Below are positions 1 through 5,314 of a stretch of 5,314 bases of DNA, piece after piece. The position numbers and the translations under genes are program-made. Each line of letters starts with the position of its first letter. Position 1 is the stretch's first letter. The stretch is from Anaerolineales bacterium (GTDB lineage Bacteria > Chloroflexota > Anaerolineae > Anaerolineales > Villigracilaceae). The stretch spans positions 1 through 5,314 of the forward strand of contig JADLCG010000039.1 in NCBI GenBank assembly GCA_020847355.1, given 5' to 3'. Under the pieces are notes generated by a model that was given only the letters and a program-made list of their open reading frames with translations, ran no database searches and was not told the DNA's origin.

Positions 1-1023
1 CTACAACAACCTGCCCTGCTCCTCGCCCGTCCACGCGAAACCCAAATGCTCATAAGCCGATTTTGTCGCCACGCGTCCTTGCGGGGTTCTATCTAAAAAT
101 CCGAGTTGCAAAAGATACGGCTCAACCACATCCATAATCGTATCCTGCTCTTCGCTGATGGATGCGGCGATTGTATTCAAACCCACCGGTCCGCCGTTAT
201 ATTTTTCGATGATCGTTTTCAACACGCGCCGATCCACATCATCGAGTCCGAGCGGATCAACTTGCAATAAATCCAGCGCTTCTTTGGCGACTTTTTGCGT
301 GATGACTCCATCCGCGCGCACTTGGGCAAAATCACGCACGCGACGTAATAAACGTAAGGCGATCCTTGGAGTCCCGCGCGCGCGCCGCGCTACTTCGCCG
401 ATGCCTGATTCGTCCGCCCCAACTTTTAACATGGCTGACGCACGACTCACGATCTGCTTCATGGCTTGGATATCGTAATAATCCAAACGATAGACCGCGC
501 CGAATCTAGCCCGCAATGGCGCAGTGACTAATGCCAGTCTGGTTGTCGCGCCAACGACCGTAAACTTTGGCAGTTTCAAACGGATTGACCTTGCTGAAGG
601 TCCCTTGCCGATCACAATATCCAATGCAAAATCTTCCATCGCGGGATATAACACTTCTTCCACGGCGCGTCCGAGGCGGTGAATTTCGTCAATGAATAAT
701 ATATCGCCGGCGCGCAGGTTGGTCAGAATGGCGGCTAAATCCCCCGCTCTTTCAATCGCCGGTCCAGCCGTCACTTTGACGTTGACGCCCATTTCATTGC
801 CCAAGACATGCGCCAGAGTCGTTTTCCCCAAGCCGGGCGGACCATAAAATAAAACGTGATCCAACGCCTCGCCGCGATGACGCGCGGCATCAATCAGGAT
901 GGATAAATTTTCTTTGACTTGATCCTGACCGATCAAATCATTCAGCTTCTGCGGGCGCAGGGCATGATCCACTTTATCGTCAGGCTTGGATTCAGGGTCA
1001 AGCGGGCGGGTTGTTTTTGGCAT
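1..1023 (-). CDS. ruvB: Holliday junction branch migration helicase subunit RuvB
   Basis: RuvB is the hexameric AAA+ motor that, with RuvA, drives branch migration of Holliday junctions in recombination and repair in the cytoplasm. The 340-residue product has the usual family length and the full motif set. An N-terminal LRPQKLNDLIGQ segment lies near 22-33, Walker A GPPGLGKT at 61-68 and Walker B ILFIDE at 108-113 followed by IHRL. Sensor 1 VGATTR is at 157-162, the RFG arginine finger near R173, and sensor 2 GTPR at 217-220. A C-terminal winged-helix DNA-binding domain covers about 260-325 (YNGGPVGL, LGFLDRTPQGR). The frame is open upstream to 1101, but I chose the ATG at 1023: homologues start about here, and a longer form would begin inside the hairpin of the upstream terminator. 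There is no Shine-Dalgarno sequence before the ATG. The TAG stop is the first three bases of the window. No ruvA or ruvC is visible. Identification is very secure; the start is likely. Confidence 0.97.
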   Translation of the reverse strand: MPKTTRPLDPESKPDDKVDHALRPQKLNDLIGQDQVKENLSILIDAARHRGEALDHVLFYGPPGLGKTTLAHVLGNEMGVNVKVTAGPAIERAGDLAAILTNLRAGDILFIDEIHRLGRAVEEVLYPAMEDFALDIVIGKGPSARSIRLKLPKFTVVGATTRLALVTAPLRARFGAVYRLDYYDIQAMKQIVSRASAMLKVGADESGIGEVARRARGTPRIALRLLRRVRDFAQVRADGVITQKVAKEALDLLQVDPLGLDDVDRRVLKTIIEKYNGGPVGLNTIAASISEEQDTIMDVVEPYLLQLGFLDRTPQGRVATKSAYEHLGFAWTGEEQGRLL

Positions 1024-1030
1024 GGATGAA

Positions 1031-1059
1031 ATTATAACCGCCCTTATAGAGCGCGGCAT
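1031..1059 (-). promoter_or_regulatory. Probable ruvB promoter, possibly giving a leaderless mRNA
   Basis: On the minus strand a perfect TATAAT box occupies 1031-1036. At a 17-base spacing the -35 position (1054-1059) reads ATGCCG, which matches TTGACA at only three of six bases. Seven bases separate the TATAAT from the ruvB ATG, so transcription would begin at or one base before the start codon. A second, weaker -10 candidate, TATAAG at 1043-1048, would give a leader of roughly a dozen bases. The site lies just downstream of the terminator of the preceding gene, where an independent promoter for ruvB is expected. The weak -35 keeps the confidence moderate. Confidence 0.6.
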
Positions 1060-1070
1060 ATGCGTTAAAC

Positions 1071-1113
1071 AGAAAAATCCGCTCCTCGTTTTAAAACTCA
1101 CGAAAAGCGGATT
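1071..1113 (-). terminator. Rho-independent terminator after the adaptor gene
   Basis: On the minus strand AATCCGCT (1106-1113) pairs perfectly with AGCGGATT (1076-1083). The stem continues inward with TTTCGT against ACGAGG, including two G-U pairs, for about 14 pairs around a loop of about 10 bases. The last two T of the stem run into a TTTTT tract at 1073-1077, followed by CTGTTT. The hairpin begins 13 bases after the adaptor stop codon and ends about 50 bases before the ruvB start, so it separates the exporter unit from ruvB. No matching T tract follows directly on the plus strand, so it looks unidirectional. Confidence 0.88.
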
Positions 1114-1125
1114 GACTAAAATTTT

Positions 1126-2247
1126 CTACTGATCGGCGCTAAACGTCGCTTCCACCGTCATGCCCCAGCGCAAGGTTGGGTCAGGCGTATTCACCTGAAT
1201 ATGCACTGTGTATAAAACGTCGCCGCCCTGAAGCGTGTACGCATCGCTGATTTCCGTGATCGTGCCGGTCAAGGTCAAATTCTGAAGCGCATCGGGGATC
1301 ATGGAAACTTTCTGTCCAACCTTTAGTTTGACCACTTCAAGTTCAGTCACATCTGTCGTTTTGACAACCCAGCTAGCATAATCGGCAACGCTCACCGCCC
1401 GCGTCTCTGGACCGACCTGCTCGCCCGCTTCTACATTAACTTCCGCCACCACGCCGTTGAACGGAGCGGTAATCACATAATTCGAGAGTGCATCTTGCGC
1501 GGCGTCTAAATTCGCTTTCGCCAGCGCAAGCTGATCGGCGTTGGGTCCGTCCAAACTAATTTCGTATTGATGTTTCGCTTCCGCTTCGTTCGCCAGCGCC
1601 AAATCATACGCGGCGCGAACTTCATCGCGCTTGCGTACATCTTCTTCCAAATCGCGCTTCGCCTGATTCAAATCTTCTTGCGCGCGTTCCAATTCATCTT
1701 CGGCAGATTTATATTTGGAATTATCTTTATCCAAATCCTTGTATTTATCAAAATCTTTTTGCGCGTCTTCCAAATCTTCGGTGCGGTCTTCAATAACCGC
1801 CTTTGCGTCTTCGATCTGATCTTCAATATCGTCCACGTTCAAGTCTTCCCACTTCTTCTCAGCCACAGCTCGCGCCTTTTGAGCGGACATATAAGCCTGC
1901 CACAGTTCAGCGCGATTGCCGCTTTGATTACGCAAAAGCGCGTCGTAAGCGTTTTGCGCGACGACAACCTGCGCCTCAGCCGCCCCCGCATTGGCGAGGC
2001 GCGCTAAGACATCTCCCACGCTGACGGTATCTCCCTGCTTAACCAAAACCGCTTCTACAGTTCCACGCGCCTGAAAAGCTAAATTCGCCGCGCGGATCGG
2101 CTCCAAACGGCCCTCGGCAATGACTGCATTTGACGAAGCCGCTTCAGGAGTAGGCGTAGCTTCCTGAGTCGTCTTTCCGCCGCAAGCGGAAATAAACAAC
2201 GCGAGCACAACAAACCAGACCGAGTATTTCAAAACATTTTTTTTCAT
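1126..2247 (-). CDS. HlyD/MacA-like periplasmic adaptor lipoprotein of an ABC exporter
   Basis: This 373-residue protein is a membrane fusion (adaptor) subunit of the HlyD/MacA family, which works outside the cytoplasmic membrane with an FtsX-type permease. It has a lipoprotein signal: MKKN, a hydrophobic stretch 9-20, then lipobox ISAC with the lipidated cysteine at C22. A flexible TPTPEAASSN linker follows. The first half of the lipoyl-like domain is at about 44-85 (GTVEAVLVKQGDTVSVGD). A long alpha-helical coiled coil spans about 88-256 and is very rich in Asp, Glu and Lys between 130 and 215. The second lipoyl half is at 257-280 (ITAPFNGVVAEV, GEQVG), followed by a beta-barrel and a membrane-proximal region to the end (LRWGMTVEATF). 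The ATG at 2247 is supported by the ribosome binding site and signal peptide. It follows the permease by 93 bases and is closed by a terminator, so the two are probably partners. The substrate cannot be read from the sequence. A gene symbol such as macA would be over-specific. Confidence 0.92.
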   Translation of the reverse strand: MKKNVLKYSVWFVVLALFISACGGKTTQEATPTPEAASSNAVIAEGRLEPIRAANLAFQARGTVEAVLVKQGDTVSVGDVLARLANAGAAEAQVVVAQNAYDALLRNQSGNRAELWQAYMSAQKARAVAEKKWEDLNVDDIEDQIEDAKAVIEDRTEDLEDAQKDFDKYKDLDKDNSKYKSAEDELERAQEDLNQAKRDLEEDVRKRDEVRAAYDLALANEAEAKHQYEISLDGPNADQLALAKANLDAAQDALSNYVITAPFNGVVAEVNVEAGEQVGPETRAVSVADYASWVVKTTDVTELEVVKLKVGQKVSMIPDALQNLTLTGTITEISDAYTLQGGDVLYTVHIQVNTPDPTLRWGMTVEATFSADQ

Positions 2248-2252
2248 AGCTA

Positions 2253-2259
2253 CCTTTTT
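2253..2259 (-). promoter_or_regulatory. Ribosome binding site of the adaptor gene
   Basis: The minus strand reads AAAAAGG here, followed by TAGCT and the ATG at 2247. The five-base spacing is acceptable and the site fixes the start of the adaptor gene. It contrasts with ruvB, which has no such site. Confidence 0.7.
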
Positions 2260-2260
2260 A

Positions 2261-2310
2261 ATTTACGATTTTCAATTTACAAATTGCTAATTATTATTTA
2301 CCAATCATAT
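2261..2310 (-). repeat. AT-rich intergenic stretch with microrepeats and a short palindrome
   Basis: The middle of the permease-adaptor gap is strongly AT-rich. It contains GTAAAT three times on the minus strand and a palindrome at 2273-2286, with arms CAATTT and AAATTG around a two-base centre. A TATGAT box at 2304-2309 resembles a -10 element but has no good -35 at normal spacing; TTGGTA followed 17 bases later by TGTAAA is another weak pair. It may be a simple spacer, a protein-binding palindrome or a weak internal promoter. The sequence alone does not decide. Confidence 0.4.
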
Positions 2311-2338
2311 TTGCGCTTGCTCCGCTCAGAACGACAAA
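2311..2338 (-). repeat. Possible degenerate copy of a dispersed CTGAGCG-type intergenic repeat
   Basis: Two bases after the permease stop codon the minus strand reads TTTGTCGTTCTGAGCGGAGC and then continues to GCGCAAA. This resembles the short intergenic repeat with core GTCATTCTGAGCGRAGCG that I recall as common in several environmental phyla, including Chloroflexota and Bacteroidota. Only one copy is in the window, so its repeat nature rests on resemblance. Its position right at the end of a gene fits such elements. Confidence 0.35.
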
Positions 2339-2340
2339 GC

Positions 2341-4773
2341 CTATTCATACGCCAGCACTTCTCGAATCGTTATCCGGGCGGCATTGCGCGCAGGCAAAAC
2401 CGAACCCAGCACAGAGAGCAAGACGATCAATCCCAGCCAAATGGCGTAGCCAAGATATGTAAAAATCACGGTAATTGGCGATTCAAAGACAGTTATGGCA
2501 AAGATATAAGAAAGCCCATACGAAATCGGGATGGACAGAATGATGGACAGCGCGAACGAGATGACGCCGATCACCAACCCTTCGGCAATGACGGTCCGCA
2601 TAATCACGCGGTCGTCTGCGCCAATCGCGCGCATAATGCCAATCTCACGCGTGCGCTCCAAAACATTCATGCCCATTGTGCCGGTCAAACCCATCGCGCC
2701 GACAATCGCCGTCAGGATCGCCATGATCAGCAGAAACGTGATCAGGATCGCCATGCTTTCAGTGACTGTATCCAGCGAAGCCAAACCCGATTCAGATTGA
2801 CGTACCTTGAAGCCGTTGGCGCGAAAGAAATCGTCTAACTTCTCAGCAATGGCGTCCTGCGAGGCTCGGTCATGCTGTGCGGTAGTCACGCGGAATGAAT
2901 ATGAGCGCTTGGCAAGGTTCAGAGCTTGTTCCGCATATTCAAGCGGCGTATAAGCCAAAGTGCCTTCGCGCCCCACAAATTTGAAAATGCCCACCACTTC
3001 CCATTTCTCTTCGCGTCCATTCACTTTCAAATTCAAATAATCGCCCACTTGCAAATCAGGGACAAAATTCAAAATCGCTTCGCTGATCACCAGCTTACGG
3101 ACATCATCAACGCGCAACCAGCGCCCAGACGATAAGATCGGGTTGACCAATTCAGTGTTCGCCGGCGGGGCAAGGATATTGATGTTATCCACCGCCGTGC
3201 CTTGTGAATTTAACAATTCGGCAGACATAAACTGCCAGCCTTCGACATGCCTCACGCCTTCAACTTGCATGGCATAGCGCTCAACTTCATGCACGCGATA
3301 AGCTCGATCAAAATCCACCGTCACATCGGCGCGGAAATAACTGCCGATATCCTCCACGTAGGCATTCAAACTTTCGCGCACGTTGAAGACCGCGATAAAG
3401 ATCGCGCCGCCCATGGTTAAGGTGAATAAAGTTAGCGCCAAGCGTTTACGCCTACGGAAGGTGTTCCGAAGCGAAATGATGAACGGGCGCGAAAGATGGA
3501 TTCCGCGCGCCGCCAAAATTCGGGTAAAACGAATCAGCGCCCAGTCCAGCCAAGAAACGCGCTCTTCTCCATCCGCCTGCGGCTGGCTTTCGTCTCCAGC
3601 CAAGTCGTTGCTCAGCGCGCGCAGAACGGTGATCTTCGAGCCGTTTAGCACAGGAGCCAGCCCGGCGAATAAAGGCACAAGAATGCCCACTAAAATTTGA
3701 ATCAGAAAAGCCAGCGGCACAATGCGATAACCGAGCAAGCCAAAATTCAACATATCCGCCATGTAGGAAGCCAAAGCGTAAGCGCCTTGTCCGCCCGCCG
3801 GGACTGCGATCAGCAAAGCCAAAACGGCAAAGGCGATAATCAAAGTAAGGTACATGGTTAACACTTGATTATTTCTGCCGCCAATTAACTTGATCACGCC
3901 GATATGCCGATAATGTTGATTCAACAAAGCGCTCAACGTGTTAGCGATCAACGAACTGGAGAGCAAAACAATCAGCACGCCCAACGCCATCAAAATGCCC
4001 AGCACGGCGCTGATGACATCCGCCAAGGGATGTTTGTTCGTTTCAGAAAATCTTGTATGCCCAACCGTGACGCCGTTTCTTTCAAGTTTATCTTTCAATT
4101 TCGAGCCGACTTCGCGGATATAAGGAAGATCGTTGTGGTCGCCGGTCACGGTGACGAATGCGCGGTTGAACAATTCCGGCTGTTGCAGGGTTTGCATCGT
4201 CTCCATAACTGTAAACGCAAACGGCGCGGCGAGGAAATCTCCGGCGCCGGTAGAAGCGTCTCTGACAAAGCCAACCACCCGCAAAGATTTCGTCGAGCCG
4301 TCCGGCAATTCAAAAACCAGATATTCGCCTACGGCAATATCCAAATCGTCGAGAACGTCTTCTTCTAAGAGGACTTCGTCTTTCTGCGCTTCAATCGCGC
4401 CTGAAACCGGCACAAGCAAATTAACTTTGTTCTTGCTAAAACTTTCAAACGCCACCAAGTCAATCGTGATCCATTGCGCGCTATTTTCCTTACGCACGCG
4501 GAAGTTGACCACGCGCCGAACTTCTACATCCTTCACGCCGTTGGCGTTGTGAATGGACGAACGAATATCGTCTCCAAAATTGGAGGTACGCAGTTCAACA
4601 TTAGACGGGTTATTCGCGGCGTATGAAATGCCCATATCATTCGAGATGATCTCATACGTGCCGGCAATTACGCCAATCGAAAATACGCCAACCGCAATGG
4701 ATAAAACTACCAACAAAGTGCGGGCTTTGTTATCCCATAAATCATGAAAAACTTTACGCCAACGTGGTCTCAT
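2341..4773 (-). CDS. ABC transporter permease with two FtsX/MacB-type modules
   Basis: This 810-residue integral membrane protein is the permease of a MacB/LolC-like (type VII) ABC system, used for export or transenvelope force transmission. I see eight likely membrane helices: about 18-40, 253-278, 305-326, 352-375, 446-464, 673-697, 727-758 and 770-795. This is two copies of a plan of one helix, a large extracytoplasmic domain (about 41-250 and 465-670) and three helices. The second module has the FtsX coupling signature ERTREIGIMRAIGA at 706-719 and ends PARNAARITIREVLAYE. The first module has diverged counterparts (HYRHIGVIKLIGG at 287-299, LNGSKITVLRAL at 376-387). There is no Walker motif, so the ATPase is a separate protein. 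I chose the ATG at 4773 (MRPRWRK) over an in-frame TTG at 4821: it gives the positively charged N-terminus usual for the family, with a GAAAG site 7 bases upstream (4781-4785). The substrate is unknown. It lies between a kinase gene and a partner adaptor gene. Confidence 0.93.
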   Translation of the reverse strand: MRPRWRKVFHDLWDNKARTLLVVLSIAVGVFSIGVIAGTYEIISNDMGISYAANNPSNVELRTSNFGDDIRSSIHNANGVKDVEVRRVVNFRVRKENSAQWITIDLVAFESFSKNKVNLLVPVSGAIEAQKDEVLLEEDVLDDLDIAVGEYLVFELPDGSTKSLRVVGFVRDASTGAGDFLAAPFAFTVMETMQTLQQPELFNRAFVTVTGDHNDLPYIREVGSKLKDKLERNGVTVGHTRFSETNKHPLADVISAVLGILMALGVLIVLLSSSLIANTLSALLNQHYRHIGVIKLIGGRNNQVLTMYLTLIIAFAVLALLIAVPAGGQGAYALASYMADMLNFGLLGYRIVPLAFLIQILVGILVPLFAGLAPVLNGSKITVLRALSNDLAGDESQPQADGEERVSWLDWALIRFTRILAARGIHLSRPFIISLRNTFRRRKRLALTLFTLTMGGAIFIAVFNVRESLNAYVEDIGSYFRADVTVDFDRAYRVHEVERYAMQVEGVRHVEGWQFMSAELLNSQGTAVDNINILAPPANTELVNPILSSGRWLRVDDVRKLVISEAILNFVPDLQVGDYLNLKVNGREEKWEVVGIFKFVGREGTLAYTPLEYAEQALNLAKRSYSFRVTTAQHDRASQDAIAEKLDDFFRANGFKVRQSESGLASLDTVTESMAILITFLLIMAILTAIVGAMGLTGTMGMNVLERTREIGIMRAIGADDRVIMRTVIAEGLVIGVISFALSIILSIPISYGLSYIFAITVFESPITVIFTYLGYAIWLGLIVLLSVLGSVLPARNAARITIREVLAYE

Positions 4774-4789
4774 CAGATAACTTTCATAA

Positions 4790-4816
4790 CTGCGCCGATC
4801 TTTACAACCGGCACAG
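4790..4816 (-). other. GC-rich stem-loop between kinase and permease genes
   Basis: On the minus strand CTGTGCCG (4809-4816) pairs with CGGCGCAG (4790-4797), eight pairs including one G-U. Up to two more pairs are possible inward, leaving a loop of 7 to 11 bases. No T tract follows (the next bases are TTATGAAAG), so it is not a standard terminator. It sits 10 bases after the kinase stop codon and ends 16 bases before the permease ATG, just upstream of its weak ribosome binding site. It could stabilise or process the mRNA, or modulate translation. The function is inferred only from position. Confidence 0.5.
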
Positions 4817-4826
4817 CCCAATCAAT

Positions 4827-5314
4827 TCACTTTAGTAATTCGCTCACTTCGTTTCCAGCATACGGTTTGACGGTTACGTCTTTTACGCCGGCGCGCAGGA
4901 ATTGCGTCACGCGCTCAGGGTTGATTGCCGAAGTGAGGACGATTGTCTTCGAGAGGACTCCGGCTTTTGAAAGCGCAGACAGCGCATCGGTCAAAGAAAG
5001 AGCCGCGATGTTTTCATCCACGAGAATCACATCCGCATCGGGCAGTTTCTTCAAATCCGTAGATTGCGTCAACTTAATCTTCGTTCCCTTCAACAATTCG
5101 CCGAAAAGTTTCGCCCAATCATCGTTATCGTCAATCAATAAAATGTTTTTGACCTCGCCCGCTTCCACCGCTTGATCGTTGGATTTGCCGCGCGGCATAA
5201 AAATGGCGACGGTTGTGCCTTTGCCTTCTTCGCTGACCAAAGCCGCGCGCCCCTGCGATTGCGAAACGACATGTAATGCGGCAGGCAAGCCCAGCCCATG
5301 ATGGCTGACTCCGC
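4827..5314 (-). CDS. Hybrid sensor histidine kinase, C-terminal part (HATPase end plus receiver domain), 5' end outside window
   Basis: Only the last 161 residues are present; the reading frame stays open to the window edge, so the gene starts beyond it. Visible residues 1-40 are the end of a histidine kinase ATPase domain: HHGLGLP is the G2 box, followed by SEEGKGTTVAIFMP, the usual last strand. After a short linker (41-54), residues 55-161 form a CheY-like receiver. The acidic pair is D61/D62, the phosphoacceptor D99 ends strand 3 (VILVD), with T127 (IVLTS) and K149 in a KP motif. The receiver is slightly short, and D99 is followed by ENIAA rather than the common pattern ending in Met-Pro. 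No HPt or output domain follows, so the receiver may act as an internal phosphate sink or pass phosphate to another protein. The sensor input and the phosphorylated histidine are not visible. A TTG at 5288 is only an apparent start inside the ATPase domain. The permease gene begins 53 bases after the TGA stop, so cotranscription is plausible. Confidence 0.88.
   Translation of the reverse strand, partial: GVSHHGLGLPAALHVVSQSQGRAALVSEEGKGTTVAIFMPRGKSNDQAVEAGEVKNILLIDDNDDWAKLFGELLKGTKIKLTQSTDLKKLPDADVILVDENIAALSLTDALSALSKAGVLSKTIVLTSAINPERVTQFLRAGVKDVTVKPYAGNEVSELLK

Noticed and set aside
1024..1101. Upstream extension of ruvB by 26 residues to a start at 1101, or by 12 residues to an ATG at 1059.
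   Set aside because: The first start lies inside the terminator hairpin. Neither has a ribosome binding site, and the extra residues do not resemble a RuvB N-terminus.
1567..2007. Plus-strand open frame of 146 residues rich in Phe and Ile opposite the adaptor.
   Set aside because: It is the antisense shadow of the Asp/Glu/Lys-rich coiled coil and has no recognisable domain.
2284..2838. Plus-strand open frame of 184 residues opposite the permease C-terminus.
   Set aside because: It is low-complexity, rich in Arg, Gln, Asp and His, and lies opposite a well-supported gene. Other plus-strand frames (158-478, 3904-4368, 4133-4552, 4744-5175) were dropped for the same reason.
4774..4821. TTG start for the permease at 4821, adding 16 residues.
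   Set aside because: The extension has no family resemblance and spans the stem-loop. The ATG at 4773 gives the typical N-terminus and has a nearby GAAAG site.
4827..5288. A stand-alone 153-residue response regulator starting at TTG 5288.
   Set aside because: The frame continues upstream with HHGLGLP of the kinase ATPase domain, so this is the tail of a longer hybrid kinase.
2341..5314. Bce/Psd-type antimicrobial peptide sensing module (kinase plus permease).
   Set aside because: Bce permeases have ten helices and a single large extracytoplasmic domain, and their kinases are small and lack a receiver. Here the permease has two such domains and the kinase is hybrid.
1..5314. CRISPR array, tRNA or rRNA gene, insertion sequence or phage remnant.
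   Set aside because: No regular spaced repeats, RNA gene signatures, transposase or integrase fragments, or long terminal inverted repeats were seen on reading both strands.

Overview
The window holds four genes, all on the minus strand, so transcription runs from high to low coordinates: the 3' end of a hybrid sensor histidine kinase (4827-5314, cut by the window edge), a large two-module FtsX/MacB-type ABC permease (2341-4773), a HlyD/MacA-like lipoprotein adaptor (1126-2247) and a complete ruvB (1-1023). All gaps between genes are under 110 bases. I read the long plus-strand open frames as antisense shadows.

The organism is probably a member of the Chloroflexota, class Anaerolineae or close to it. 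This is inferred from the style of the proteins: a lipoprotein whose cysteine is followed by a Thr/Pro/Glu linker (TPTPE), a dual-FtsX permease of about 810 residues starting MRPRWRK, and AT-rich microrepeats beside a CTGAGCG-type repeat between genes. No marker gene proves it. Base composition looks balanced by eye and was not computed.

Layout in transcription order. The kinase fragment carries the end of the HATPase domain (G2 box GLGL) fused to a C-terminal receiver domain. A 53-base gap with a GC-rich stem-loop leads to the permease. A 93-base AT-rich gap leads to the adaptor gene, which has a good ribosome binding site. Thirteen bases after the adaptor stop codon begins a strong rho-independent terminator, which closes the unit. 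ruvB then starts from its own apparent promoter, whose TATAAT box lies only 7 bases before the ATG, so its mRNA may be leaderless.

Functionally, the permease and adaptor look like the membrane and extracytoplasmic parts of a MacAB-like ABC exporter or mechanotransmitter. The ATPase subunit is not in the window. The kinase may share the transcript and could control the exporter, but that is inference. ruvB is a housekeeping recombination gene, separated from the exporter unit by the terminator. I see no clearly undescribed system here; the most interesting points are the probable leaderless ruvB transcript, the missing ATPase and the intergenic structures.
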